Shown: positions 1 to 11,428, numbered from the stretch's first letter. The stretch: 64,000 nucleotides of DNA from Megaustenia siamemsis (GCA_032433765.1 JAVIAB010000041.1:74484232-74548231); one strand, 5' to 3'. Made by a program: numbers and translations. The notes: generated from the sequence alone by a model not told the origin.

Positions 1-127
1 CTTTCCCAGAAAAAAAATCCGGTACCCATTCAAGGCTGGGTGAACCCGGAGGCCGTCGGTTGGGATCGAACCCTACCCCTTGTCCTTTGTAGTCCAGTTC
101 ACTAACCACTGAGCTATCGCGGCTCCC
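1..127 (-). mobile_element. tRNA-derived SINE, family 1 (head and start of body)
   Basis: Read on the minus strand, the segment has an A-box-like AGCTCAGTGGTTAG (around 103-116) and a B-box-like GGGTTCGATCCC (around 62-75) at the spacing of a Pol III tRNA promoter. A body follows with GGGTTCACCCAGCC and GGGTACCGGATTTTTTT. The same body recurs at 6355, 48420, 50570 and 59972, so this is an interspersed family and not a working tRNA gene. The copy is cut by the window edge. Confidence 0.8.
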
Positions 128-513
128 CATAAACATATAAGACGTTGAATAAATGAAGGAAGCATATATTGATGGACATTTTAAAAATGCATAGCGAACG
201 GCTATAAAAACATAATGGAATAGTAAAAAATCAACATCAGAATTAACAAACAGCAATTATTGTTACATAAAGTAGTGTAGAGACCGATACCACAAAACAA
301 AATGTGATGCTAATTTGCAGTTGCCTTCAACATTGAACGTCATTTATTAATTCGCGATTACCAATTTAATATATAGGTTTGACAAGACTTAATATTCTCT
401 ACTTTTATTTTTTTCCCTATTATTTCAGTGGTTGTTCAAATTTGTGAGCAATACCATATAGATGTGTCGTTTTAATTTCTTGTTTTATTTTATTTATTTT
501 TTTTTTTATAAAG
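128..513. other. AT-rich intron sequence
   Basis: No gene or repeat is recognised. The last 50 bases are a long T-rich tract ending in AAAG, which serves as polypyrimidine tract and 3' splice site for the exon at 514. Confidence 0.5.
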
Positions 514-669
514 GGACAATGTAGCGTTTTATGAGAGTCAGCCAAACACGAACCCAACAGCACCTCCCGCTCCAGGTACGAGAAGAGTCAACTCTCAGAG
601 CTCATTAGACCCTCCTCCGTACTCCAGTCTTGACTTCAATGTGACTTCTACCATACCTCGCCCTAACAG
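514..669 (+). CDS. Internal exon: proline-rich PPPY tail segment of an upstream gene
   Basis: This looks like a true host exon. It follows a strong T tract and AG (512-513) and ends AACAG before the donor GTAATT at 670. It is 156 nt, open in one frame, and phase 2 at both ends: one base finishes a codon, then 51 codons, then two bases. The translation begins DNVAFYESQPNTNPTAPPAP and contains SSLDPPPYSSLDF. PPxY is the known docking motif for WW-domain proteins such as NEDD4-type ubiquitin ligases, and Y-x-x-hydrophobic motifs (YSSL) are common endocytic signals. Low-complexity, proline- and serine-rich composition suggests the cytoplasmic tail of a membrane protein. The rest of that gene lies to the left, and no following exon was found. 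A link to the CUB gene at 44 kb, for example as tandem paralogues, is speculation. The exon call is solid; the function is inferred. Confidence 0.7.
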
Positions 670-834
670 GTAATTATGTTCCAGAACATTCAGTACGATA
701 ACATACGTGAAAAGAAGTAATGTTAAATGACGTCTATAAGGAAGACACAACTAAGCAGTACTACAATCGTTTTATTCTTCTTCATTTTCTGTCTCAATTA
801 CCTTTTAACTACAAGAGCAGATATAGATTTGTCT

Positions 835-955
835 TGTGCGTTTCCCTTAGCCTCTGTTATTGTTATGTTTTCTATTGTTTTTAGTATTCCATCAAACCAT
901 TTTTTTCATTAACAGCAATTGGGTTTGGTGTTCTCGTAATATTTGTTCATGTTAT
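835..955 (-). mobile_element. LINE group C 3' fragment, diverged
   Basis: The stretch with 'tattccatcaaaccattttt' followed by 'gggtttggtgttctcgtaat' aligns by eye with the better copies at 7805-7995 and 40095-40370. It would encode the degenerate end of a reverse transcriptase (GRPRKEWIDGI region). Confidence 0.5.
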
Positions 956-984
956 GTTTGTTGTTTTTCTTCTGTGCTTCCTTT

Positions 985-2190
985 CAGCAAACTGGGGAGT
1001 ATAGGTCTTCAACAAACACATCCCAAGCCATTCTACTTCTTGCTAATCTTTTAAGATCATACCATGTCTTCCCCATCAACTTCATCTCTGCTTCCATCAG
1101 TCTTCTCAAATAATATTTCGGTCTTCTTCTTTGTCTCTTCCCCTGTGGGTTCCACACAAGAGCCTGCCATGTAATACATCTCGTTGGTTTCATCAGTGTG
1201 GGCCCTATCCAGTGTCATTATCAGCATTGTATCTTATTGTCCACTGGTATTTGACTAGTACTTTATCATAATTCTACTTTAGTGATTTTTCCTGTCATTT
1301 CCATCCTTTTACTCTGTGCAAGCATCCATTAATGAAGGTCTGTATCTTCGTGATTGTCATTTATGTTGTTTATGTTTCACAAACATATAATATGACTGAC
1401 TTAACAAGGGAGTTGACATTTTGTTATTTTTGTATTTAACCTCATTTTTTTTAAATTTCCGTGTTTCCTTGTACAATGAAGACTCCTCTTGCTTTTTGTA
1501 TCCTTATTTTAGAATAATTTTCTGTTCTCCTTCTTTGTCTATATTACTACTCACGTGTATATGCAATTGTACGTTTAGTAGAGGTGTTTCTCCTATTCTT
1601 ACTTGATTATTTCAATCTGCATTAAATCTCTTGATTTGGATCTTATCGCTATTTATTTTCAGACCAAGCTTTTGTGATCTCTCATCATGTATGTTAATTA
1701 TATCTTGCATCTGTTCATGATTATGTTGTAGAAGAGCCATCAACAAATTCTATGTCATCAAGTTTCTTGGTCAGTTACCACTGGATTCCATTTTGGTTGT
1801 TTAGTGTTATTCTCATAATCCAACCTATAGCCAACAGAAAGAGAAATGGAGATAGAATTCATCCCTGCCTTACTCATGTTCTTATTTCAAATGTTTATGT
1901 AATCTGCCCTTCATGCACAACACTACATTTCATATTTCAAACCGTTTTTTAATTAGAAGAGACAGAAGTTCACGAATATCCATCCATTCCCATTTATTTC
2001 TTTGAGTCCATGTTTTCCCATAATCTCTTCAAAGCCTCGCTGTATGTTCCTTACTTTGCATTGAGATCTCCCATCAAGATTATAATATATCTGACTCGTC
2101 TTCCGTCCATCTAACATTACAGCTGTTTATAGAATTCAACTTTAACTAAATCTTTCTTATCATTACTTGGTGCTTAGTATTGGATAATGT
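985..2190 (-). mobile_element. LINE group B relic (RTE-like), 5'-truncated
   Basis: The minus strand carries degenerate RT-domain sequence. A YADD-like catalytic stretch near 1740-1760 is followed by residues such as QKLGLKINSDK, and near the 3' end a cleaner 69-codon piece has QGKRQRRRPKYYLRR, EAEMKLMGKTWYDLKRLARSRMAW and VFVEDLYS. The same carboxyl end recurs at 26090, 28105, 28312 and 51940. Stops and frameshifts throughout show it is dead. LINE type is inferred from the RT motifs and the family's A/G-rich 3' tail. Confidence 0.7.
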
Positions 2191-2249
2191 GTATTTGTAT
2201 TCAGTGTCATAGCTAGGGTTTTGAGCACCCGGGAACAAAGTCAGTATTC

Positions 2250-2275
2250 GCCCCCCCCCCCCCCCCCCGCCCCCT
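2250..2275. repeat. Poly-C tract
   Basis: A run of about 20 C broken by one G, next to unassigned AT-rich sequence. Confidence 0.9.
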
Positions 2276-2279
2276 TTCC

Positions 2280-2884
2280 GACAAGCTGTAAGTCATAGAA
2301 TAGCTTGACAGGTTGGTTATGGTTCGTGTGCCGCTAGTTACCAACCTCTCCTTTACATGTTATTATATAACTTCAAAGAGAAATTCTCCTTGACTTTGCT
2401 GCTGCACATTTATCGATTAGTTCCTAGAAATGTCTGCTGTTGGTAACCTCCCCCACCAAACTCTGCAAAGTCAAGGCTGACAGTCTTTCCAGCTTAATGG
2501 ATGATCTTAGGTAGGACAGGGCAAGTATTAACTTTCTAGAAGACCCTCCATTATTCATCTGAAATGCTGATGTAAAGCAAATACTATAGGAAACTCATAT
2601 TAACTATTACAAACCAACTTTTATCGGTATCAACTGCTCATTTTCTACAGATCACAAAATTGTTTTACTAAACTAGTCCATTTGTTTCTGTTCTGAGCCA
2701 AACTTTCATTCTTGTTTTATCTTGTGTTTCCTGTTTGTTTAATTCCAATTACTTCTTTGTGAATGAGCCTTTGTTATATTCTTGATGATGTATTCATTAA
2801 CCTGTACATATTTTGCGGAAACTAAATTTTTAAGAGCATATCATGAAACCTTGTGCGTATGGTTTTTTCTTGTTAGCAGTGAAA
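2280..2884. other. No recognisable feature
   Basis: No open frame, known motif or tandem repeat was seen. It could be old repeat sequence or intron of the upstream gene. Confidence 0.4.
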
Positions 2885-3009
2885 GAGAAAAATAAGTCAG
2901 AAGTAATTAGGAAATAACAGGCTAAGAATGCCAAATGGGATGACTTCTGTAAAAAAGTGTGCTCTGAAAAATCGCTAGCCATATTCTGGCGCCTTCATCA
3001 GAGCATGAA

Positions 3010-4044
3010 TTGCACACCACGACACAGAGGCATACCAGACTTTCAGAGTCTGGCCGGATATGGCACACATTTGATGAGAGCAAAAGGAAGGCCCAGCTTG
3101 CCCGCTACATTGAGCAGACGGACCAAAGAAATGAGGCTGTAAGAATGAGGATACAGGGATCGCTGACAAATTTGTGTAAGGATGTAGTGCTGGAAGAAGA
3201 TCTCACAATCACAACCGATACCATTCGGACAACACTTAAAAGGTCACACAACACTGCTCCTGGTCCAGACGGTGTTCGGTACGATGACATAGGCGATTTA
3301 GCTGACGACGACTTGACAAAACTGGCCAATGAGTTTAATGCCAGCATTAGGAGTGGCCAGATTAAGGAGCAGTGGCTACACAGCTACTTACTACCGCTAC
3401 CGAAGCCAAACAAGGGCCATTCTCAGATCAGTGCTTACAGAATCATCACAATGCAGAACACTGCGGGCAAGCTGCTGGAGAAAATAGTTGCCCGTGTCCT
3501 CACCTGTTACCTTGAACACAAACGCACATTCCCACCCACACTCGGAGGTTATAGATATAACAAAGAGACATGGCTCAATGCGGCAGTATTTGCCTATGAC
3601 GTCTTCGAAGGCTGCCACAGACGAGAGGAGACATGTGCTGCTGTTATAGATCTGGAGGATGCATACAACAGGGTACCATTTGAATATTTCATGCATGTGC
3701 TCCTCAAACTGGCGGTGCATCCCTTCCTCATTAGATGGATCGCCGCGGCACTGTTTCAGTGGAAGGTGATACTCAGATGTGGATGTTGGTCTTCCGAGCC
3801 AATATCCATTTGTCCAGGGCTGCCACAAGGCTCACCATTGTCACCAGTTCTATTTAACGTGTACACAATAACGATCACGGAACAACAGCTGGATGGGAGG
3901 GGAAGAACTATGACTTTTGCTGATGATATTCTGGTATATCGACAGGGAAGAGACAGGCGGGGAATCGCCTCCACAGTGCAAGACGAACTCGATCACATTT
4001 CTTCCTGGTGTGGGGTTTCAGGTGTCGTGGTTAATCCTAATTAA
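3010..4044 (+). pseudogene. Reverse transcriptase domain of LINE group G
   Basis: A 344-codon open stretch covers RT blocks in the expected order: NTAPGPDGVRYDDI (about residues 80-93), LLPLPKPNKG, YRIITMQNTAGKLLEKIV, AAVIDLEDAYNRV (first catalytic Asp), GLPQGSPLSPVLFNVY (about 270) and TFADDILVY (about 300, the FADD active site). It would copy the element's RNA into DNA at a nicked target. The start ATG is not the natural one: the same reading continues from a different frame upstream (2937-3008), so the 5' end is frameshifted. It stops at 4044, where intact relatives continue into the thumb, which is found in other frames from 4109. Confidence 0.85.
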
Positions 4045-4176
4045 GCATCAATTTCATGGTTCTCGCTAACAATAATATCGTTAATACGACCACACCGGTA
4101 GGGAGCTAATGGGAGCTGATGAGATGACCAGTGACAAGTTGATGACATACTTCGGAGTTAAGTTTGATCGCAGCCT

Positions 4177-5360
4177 GTGTTTTCGGGACCACGTCGACCA
4201 TGTGATAACAAAATCCCGCAAAGGATTAGCCGCCTTGAAGGTCATGGCAGCTGCCAACATCGAGCAGAGGCTATTTATTCCTCTGTTCCAGGGATTAGTC
4301 TCGCTCCAATCGAGTATGCCCTGGCAATTCTTACTGTCAGTACGACTCAAATTGATAGGCTGGAGAAAATACAAAATGAAGCCATGAGCATTATCTTGGG
4401 ATGTACAAGGGACCATCCCTGTGTAGAAATGAGGTATTTTCTTGACTTTCCAACCATGGATGACAGAATCAAGATCTGGAGAGCACGAGCATACCTGAAG
4501 ATTGGTACAGATAAAGGGCATCTATTGCACCATGTGCTCAACACAGGGAAAGTTGCCAGGCTAAAAAGAGGCAAATCATGGGTGGGCCGAGCAGAATATG
4601 TCATCAAACAGGTCTGTGTGCTTAGCAATATCAGCGTTGGTGAGGAGTGGATACGGGTGCCTATGTCATTCAAAGGGACTTTCTCGTGTATTGTCACACT
4701 CGACAGGAAAAGTAGGGAACATAACCCGGTCGTGGTTAATGCTGAGGTCAATGGTCTCATCTGCGATAACACCGATGAGAAAGATGCAGTCATCTATACC
4801 CACGGATCTGTAAGACGACACCAAAAAAGTGCATGGGCATTTACAGCACGCTCGGCAGGCAGAATAGTCAAAGAAGACAGTGGTGCTTACGTCATGACCA
4901 CGAGTAGCATGACAATGGAGGTGATGGCAGTGACCAAGGCATTCAAATGGTTAGAGTCACAAGACTACACCCACGCATGTATACTGAGTGATTCGATGAG
5001 CATGATAAAAAAAATGTTGATGCGGGCTATGTACGCATGCAATGGGTAGAGTCGTTGCAGAAATCCAAAATACGTAAGGTCACCTTTGTCTATGTCCCTG
5101 GACGGCGGGAGTACGGGGAAATGAAAGAGCGGACAGGTTGGCTAGCTGCGCTGTCGTTGAGGATGGGCAACCGATGGATCGGGCGGACATTATCAATGCC
5201 CTCCGAGATGTGGGAAGAGCACAGGACTTTGACAAACACAGATCAACGTCACTTCTTCGGATGATGGAAATGGGAGTTAAGATGGGCACAGCCAGAAATG
5301 AGAAACGTAGTGGCCATGTAAGAAGACTTATCAACCAACTGGAGTCGTCAGTCGCTGGAC
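4177..5360 (+). pseudogene. Thumb and RNase H domain of LINE group G, inactivated
   Basis: The 290-codon frame from 4177 continues the element through the thumb (LAPIEYALAILTVSTTQIDRLE) into RNase H. There the usual IYTDGS motif reads IYTHGS: the first catalytic aspartate is replaced by histidine (codon 4802-4804). Other RNase H landmarks are present (TMEVMAVTKAF with the catalytic Glu, CILSDSMSM with the second Asp). A frameshift near 5040 moves the rest into another frame, ending with conserved RNEKRSGHVRRLINQLESS. The Asp change alone should abolish RNase H activity. Confidence 0.8.
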
Positions 5361-5440
5361 ACTGAGGGAATTGCTGAGGAGGGGATCTGAGCACCTATGG
5401 ACATGTTCGGAGTGCAATGATGATGACCCGCAAATAACTC

Positions 5441-6336
5441 AATAACTCAATGCAGTACCAGACATATGCGGGAAAAAATGTCTAGAAAGGATTAACAGTA
5501 GTTGAACAAGCAGAGATGTAGGTGATGAATAATAAGTGTCTAAAACAGTTGCAGAGTAAACTATATTTTTTGTCATGTTTTCTCTACCCCACTCGTACTA
5601 AAATTTAATTGTTTGACGTCATTTTCTTTTTACTAGTTGCAACTTATAAATACGGACTGCCCTGTTAAGTCAATCGAATGTTTCACTTGAGGAATTTTAC
5701 ACCATCGTGGTCATGTTCTTTAGTTGTTGGGATATTAGTTCGGATTATTCCAATGGCACGTTCGATGGAGCAATAATGGATTTTAATTGGTTTGCAGTGA
5801 TACCGGTGCCTACCATAACCATAACTCTTGTTTTTATTTGCAGTGGTCCTGTCAAGTACATACATAACCCACATCTTCATTACTAGAGTGCATTGACAGG
5901 TGGGACTGCATTTTAGGATACACAGTAAGTTTGCATACATTTGAGCATATAAGATAGCCAGCTACAGAATATGCCAGTTGTACATTTTTGTAGTAAATCT
6001 TAATTGCGCCAGCTGAAAACGTCATATTTGTTTAGTTTATGAGACAAACAACAATACATGAATATTATTATGGAGGCAAACGTCCGAGGCGACAGAAACT
6101 CTGAGGTTTCCTTCATAACCCTGAAATGATATGTTTATTTAGTTTATATTTGACGTAATAGGTCTTAAGATGATTAATGGAAAGAATATTTACATAAGCA
6201 TGTTTTACAACAAAACTATCCATTTTAATTAATATGTAGCGTGTTTCTACTTATTGGATATATTTCTGTAACATATGTAGGTGTAAAATGTAATAGCTGT
6301 AGAATACACAATATAAAAAATTACACACACAAATAT
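5441..6336. other. AT-rich spacer, no recognisable gene
   Basis: Only short chance frames are present and no repeat was recognised. A short TA run lies at 6337-6354, just before the SINE fragment. Confidence 0.4.
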
Positions 6337-6354
6337 GTATATATATATATATAT

Positions 6355-6505
6355 AGCCTTTAATGGGTACCGGATTTTTATCTGGGAAAGTAAAGCGACA
6401 TGGGCGTAATACCCACCACATTACCCCAAAAATTATGTTCCGAAGGTCTGTACAATTTATGGTCACTAACGCCATATTCCCTATACGCCACTTGGTGTGA
6501 TGAGG
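6355..6505 (+). mobile_element. SINE family 1, body fragment
   Basis: AATGGGTACCGGATTTTTAT, CTGGGAAAGTAAAGCGACATG and the following GGTCACTAACGCCATATTCCC match the body of the family seen at 1-127 (minus) and 59972-60215. The tRNA head is absent. It follows a TA microsatellite. Confidence 0.7.
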
Positions 6506-6562
6506 ATACTTTACATTTTAAAAATATATATATATTCTATTTTCAATTTTATAACTAAACAT

Positions 6563-7660
6563 TAATGTAGTAGCAGGAGAAATAATGTGTATTTATTTAT
6601 TACATGTAGCTGCAGGAGACATAATGTGTATTTATTTATTACTTGTAGCTGCAGGAGAAATAATGCGTATTTATTTATTACTTATAGCTGCAGGAGAAAT
6701 AATGTGTATTTATTTATTACTTGTAGCAGCAGGAGAAATAATGTGTATTTATTTATTACTTGTAGCAGCAGGAGAAATAATGTGTATTTATTTATTACAT
6801 GTAGCAGCAGGAGAAATAATGTGTATTTATTTATTACTTGTAGCAGCAGGAGAAATAATGTGTATTTATTTATTACTTGTAGCAGCAGGAGAAAAAATGT
6901 GTATTTATTTATTACATGTAGCAGCAGGAGAAATAATGTGTATTTATTTATTACTTGTAGCTGCAGGAGAAATAATGTGTATTTATTTATTACTTATAGC
7001 AGCAGGAGAAATAATGTGTATTTATTTATTACTTATAGCAGCAGGAGAAATAATGTGTATTTATTTATTACTTGTAGCAGCAGGAGAAATAATGTGTATT
7101 TATTTATTACTTGTAGCAGCAGGAGAAAAAATGTGTATTTATTTATTACATGTAGCAGCAGGAGAAATAATGTGTATTTATTTATTACTTGTAGCTGCAG
7201 GAGAAATAATGTGTATTTATTTATTACTTATAGCAGCAGGAGAAATAATGTGTATTTATTTATTACTTATAGCAGCAGGAGAAATAATGTGTATTTATTT
7301 ATTACTTGTAGCAGCAGGAGAAATAATGTGTATTTATTTATTACTTGTAGCAGCAGGAGAAATAATGTGTATTTATTTATTACTTGTAGCAGCAGGAGAA
7401 ATAATGTGTATTTATTTATTACTTGTAGCAGCAGGAAAAATAATGTGTATTTATTTATTACTTGTAGCAGCAGGAGAAATAATGTGTATTTATTGTATTA
7501 CTTGTAGCAGCAGGAGAAATAATGTGTATTTATTGTATTACTTGTAGCAGCAGGAGAAATAATGTGTATTTATTGTATTACTTGTAGCAGCAGGAGAAAT
7601 AATGTGTATTTATTGTATTACTTGTAGCAGCAGGAGAAATAATGTGTATTTATTGTATTA
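6563..7660. repeat. 39-bp minisatellite, about 28 copies
   Basis: The unit is built around AGCAGCAGGAGAAATAATG and TGTATTTATTTATTACTTGT. The last five units carry TATTGTATTAC and are 40 bp long. Variants (CTGCAGG or CAGCAGG, ACATGTA or ACTTGTA, GAGAAAAAATG) recur in blocks, so groups of units were duplicated together. Because 39 is divisible by three and the unit lacks stops, two plus-strand frames stay open for over 300 codons; they are not treated as protein. Confidence 0.95.
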
Positions 7661-7804
7661 GTCCCAATCTCAATGATGGTTTAAGTTGCCTACATAACAA
7701 TTGTTATCTTTTTGTTCACAGTGTACTGATGCAGTCAGTGTGGTTTCAAAATACGCAATGTGCCTTCTCTACTATAATAAACATACTTGTAAATATTTGT
7801 AACT

Positions 7805-7995
7805 GACTTCTTCTTCTGTCCTTCCTCATTTGCCTTTCAGCGTCGAGGGAAGATATAATTTGCGGTCTTTTGCCCTTCTGTTCGCCTCTGCTGCTGTCAT
7901 GATTCATAGTGCTTCTAATATTCCATCGATCCATCTTTTTCGTGGTCGACCCTTGGGTCTGGTGTTCTCACAACGTTTGCTGAAGGCTCAACTTA
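7805..7995 (-). mobile_element. LINE group C 3' fragment
   Basis: The minus strand encodes a degenerate RT carboxyl end. It matches 40095-40370 over about 180 bp (shared 'tggtcgacccttgggt'-type sequence, then 'ctggtgttctcacaa'). It is a short 5'-truncated insertion. Confidence 0.65.
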
Positions 7996-8140
7996 TTTTA
8001 ACTGTCTATAGAAAGTAATTGCTAAACGCAAATCCCATTTTTAAAAAGTTTGCATTTTGGAAACACCATTTTTATATTTGTAACATACTTCCTTTGTTCT
8101 AGCCTCTAAATGCCGTAGTTTTACTTATGTTCATATTATG

Positions 8141-8410
8141 GGGGAATGGAATGTCTCGAGGCAAGATGTTGGTCTCGAGACAGATAGGTTGTGAGTTCAC
8201 ATCCAGACAGCACCAGTTGGGATTTTTATTTGTGATTTCTCTCTGCGGCAACCACCCCTGGTCTCAACAGCTAGGTCCGGCTTGAAACGTCAATTATTCA
8301 TCGACACAAGAAATATGAGTACTACTGAAGACGGACATATCTGCCTGTGCGGCCAAGGATCCCTGTGCACACGCTGCCAGGGAAAAACGGAATAACACGC
8401 AAAATTCAGT
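8141..8410 (+). mobile_element. tRNA-derived SINE, family 2
   Basis: The head has an A-box-like TGGTCTCGAGAC region and a B-box-like GAGTTCACATCC near 8190-8203. The body has TTTCTCTCTGCGGCAACCAC, TTGAAACGTCAATTATTCAT and ATCTGCCTGTGCGGC. It matches the copy at 54965-55285 across its length and the minus-strand copy at 18215-18400. Confidence 0.8.
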
Positions 8411-9475
8411 TCTTAGTCTCTGGGTACTTCGTCAAAGGTAAAAGCAAGGAACACACAAAAACAAATAATGTCATCAATAATGTTGCGCAGTGCACATTCT
8501 ATTTTGAGAGTAAACAAAAACAGAAAAATAAACAACGATTTTCCTCACAAATTTTAAAATTTCAAACAATTTTTTTAAATACATGATGAACATGGTTGCT
8601 ATAGTTTTGTTGTAAATTACAAGCACATTGATTCAACTTGTGACAGTTGTTGCTACCATAAACAGACAACTGGAGACTTTTCTGTACATTTTCATGTTAA
8701 CAGCTGCTCTAGACTAGTCTAGACAATAACCTAGTGTTCAAAATATATTTCAACAGTCCTTTATTTATTACCCCCGAAAGTGGAGCTCTTTCAAACAATG
8801 CAATCAACTTTACAAGCAGAGGTTGTGGCAGGATAGAATGTATCACAAAATGTCTACTTCAGCACTGACTCACTTATCAATACATCCACACCTATTGAAG
8901 TCAGAAACAATAGCATCACAGAAAACAACTGACTTCATGGTGCTCTTCCAGCTTCAAAATACCTTCCAGTGCTCCTTCAGTGTATGAAGGAAGAATTGAA
9001 GTCTTCATATTGTAAGATAATAACAAAGAGACACACTTTATTACAAGACACATTCGTTGTTTCTTTTTTAAAAATCACATTAACTAAACTCATATTCCCC
9101 TACAATATTTAAAATCTCAACAATTATTAGTTTAGTGGTTTGCAACTAAAGGAAAATATAACTCAACCCATAGTTTCTATAACAACGGTGTGATTTGACT
9201 TTTTAAATCAGTTCATAATTTACAAGTGTTGAATGTCAAATGTCACACTCAGTATGGCCTAGGTGTCATAGCGGCTGCATGTAGATAGTTTCTTTCTTTC
9301 TGACTCGGCTCTTGCTAACATGTTTAAATGATGTATGCGACAGTCTAGTTATGAAATAATGTGATGCCATTCAACATTGTAGCTATGTTTACTTATGACG
9401 AGCGGATGGACTGTGAATTTTATTGATATGTCAGTGGTATATTATTTATTCTTCTTGTGTCGACGTGCCTAACAT
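8411..9475. other. No recognisable feature
   Basis: AT-rich sequence with only short chance open frames. No splice-bounded exon, repeat or element could be supported. Confidence 0.4.
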
Positions 9476-9479
9476 ATCA

Positions 9480-10135
9480 TAGATAGGCCAACGTGTGTTC
9501 GCAGGAAGACAGGCAAACATCTATTTTGACACCAATGGCACCTACCGGGAATGTCCATCCAGAATGTACAAGGTATGTAACGGTAGATGGAGCGGAAGAA
9601 TCATAAATTATCAACGGCCCAGAAAACGAAAACAGGAAAGAGTGTGGTACACAAGAGGCATATTCAGGACATAAAAGACGAATATGACAGAACACAGTGA
9701 AAGAGATTGGAGCCTCATCATGTACTAGTCCAAAGAAAACCATGGAGAGAAATTCTAACTTATGTCAGAGAGTAACATGAAAAAAAATGTACTAGTAGAT
9801 GGACTATGACAACTGTACAACAACTTGGAGAGAAATTCTAACATATGTCAGAGAGTAACATCAAAAGATGGACTAGTCAAACTATGACGACTGCACAACA
9901 ACTTGGAGAGAAATTCTAACTTATGTCAGAGAGTAACATGAAAAAAAATGTACTAGTAGATGGACTATGACAACTGTACAACAACTTGGAGAGAAATTCT
10001 AACATATGTCAGAGAGTAACATCAAAAGATGGACTAGTCAAACTATGACGACTGCACCATCAAAGCAAGAGATGGAACAGAATGGCGCGTCATGGTAGCC
10101 AGCCTTCGATGTGGAAACGGCATTCGATGATGATG
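9480..10135 (+). mobile_element. LINE group D 3' end, containing a 160-bp tandem doublet
   Basis: Plus-strand degenerate RT carboxyl end with NYQRPRKRKQERVWYT-like coding and a terminus matching 15408-15493 (CCATCAAAGCAAGAGA, then CATGGTAGCCA), followed by a GATGATGAT tail. Inside it a 160-bp block (9744 to about 10050) occurs twice. Each block holds two diverged 80-bp halves beginning GGAGAGAAATTCTAAC. The short simple-sequence tail is typical of RTE-type elements. Confidence 0.75.
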
Positions 10136-10439
10136 ATCAATGAATGTGAAAGCTATCTCAAAACATAGTGAATAGCAATTTAGCTCTTACTTTACAATAG
10201 TTAAATGTATTATATTGTAACTTAATAGACTTACGTATTTCACAAACATTGTACATCCCTACAACATTTTAAATGGTTTCTTTTACAATTGTAAATGTTT
10301 TTGAGTAAAATAAAAACTGTGTTTAATTATTTATCATTTGAGTTATTTTAACTGGAAGTTGGTTGATAAATATAATCTTCTTTTCTTGATTCTAGATCTT
10401 TCCCGCGTCATTAAACCTCACCTAGGGCATGTGGTGTTT

Positions 10440-10690
10440 TTCGCCACCCATCTCTATTCTGGGCGAAATGTTCGGTCGCATCTAATGAGTCTATGCCTAC
10501 CAACTTTGCTTCTCATATAAGTGTTCATTTTTCCCTCTTCAGGTCTTCCTCTTTTTGTGTACCCTGATGTTTCTATTATAAGAGCCTGTTTTGGAATTTT
10601 CTTCCTGTCTCTTCTCTGCACATGTCCGATATATGTCCATTTCCTTTCCTTAATTGTAGATGAGATCATTGGTTGCATGGCCATTTCCTT
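10440..10690 (-). mobile_element. LINE group F fragment (BovB/RTE-like RT end)
   Basis: The minus strand reads ISSTIKERKWTYIGHVQRRD, then KKIPKQALIIETSGYTKRGR. This is the familiar W-x-x-IGH-V carboxyl region of RTE/BovB-type reverse transcriptases. Its upstream part is the first unit of the 44-bp array. Confidence 0.7.
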
Positions 10691-11428
10691 TCCTTAATTG
10701 TAGATGAGATCATTGGTTGCATGGCCATTTCCTTTCCTTAATTGTAGATGAGATCATTGGTTGCATGGCCATTTCCTTTCCTTAATTGTAGATTAGATCT
10801 TTGGTTGCATGGCCATTTCCTTTCCTTAATTGTAGATGAGATCATTGGTTGCATGGCCATTTCCTTTCCTTAATTGTAGATGAGATCATTGGTTGCATGG
10901 CCATTTCCTTTCCTTAATTGTAGATGAGATCTTTGGTTGCATGACCATTTCCTTTCCTTAATTGTAGATGAGATCTTTGGTTGCATGACCATTTCCTTTC
11001 CTTAATTGTAGATGAGATCTTTGGTTGCATGACCATTTCCTTTCCTTAATTGTAGATGAGATCTTTGGTTGCATGGCCATTTCCTTTCCTTAATTGTAGA
11101 TGAGATCTTTGGTTGCATGGCCATTTCCTTTCCTTAATTGTAGATGAGATCTTTGGTTGCATGACCATTTCCTTTCCTTAATTGTAGATGAGATCTTTGG
11201 TTGCATGTCCATTTCCTTTCCTTAATTGTAGATGAGATCTTTGGTTGCATGGCCATTTCCTTTCCTTAATTGTAGATGAGATCTTTGGTTGCATGGCCAT
11301 TTCCTTTCCTTAATTGTAGATTAGATCTTTGGTTGCATGTCCATTTCCTTTCCTTAATTGTAGATTAGATCTTTGGTTGCATGTCCATTTCCTTTCCTTA
11401 ATTGTAGATTAGATCTTTGGTTGCATGG
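10637..11428. repeat. 44-bp minisatellite, 18 copies, seeded in LINE group F
   Basis: Units begin CCATTTCCTTTCCTTAATTG and end TTGGTTGCATGG; starts fall every 44 bases from 10637 (10681, 10725 and so on to 11385). The first unit is continuous with LINE coding sequence: on the minus strand it encodes MQPMISSTIKERKW. The array is therefore an expansion of a LINE segment. Variants (CATT or CTTT, GATGAG or GATTAG, TGG, TGA or TGT before CCAT) occur in runs. Confidence 0.95.

Larger units (their letters stand above)
2885..5440 (+). mobile_element. LINE group G: RNase H-bearing non-LTR retrotransposon, 5'-truncated and broken
   Basis: This fragment holds, in order, the pre-RT linker (WDDFCKKV and IFWRLHQSM near 2937-3008), the reverse transcriptase, the thumb and an RNase H domain. 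The endonuclease is missing. The frame shifts near 3010, around 4045-4170 and near 5035, so no full polyprotein can be made. RNase H after the RT is known in the I, LOA and R1 groups; which clade this is cannot be settled by eye. It probably arrived in the intron of the upstream gene. Confidence 0.85.

Noticed and set aside
6585..7547. 320- and 306-codon plus-strand frames (EIMCIYLLLVAAG, RRNNVYLFITCSS)
   Set aside because: Two overlapping frames are open only because the unit is 39 bp; coding is not supported.
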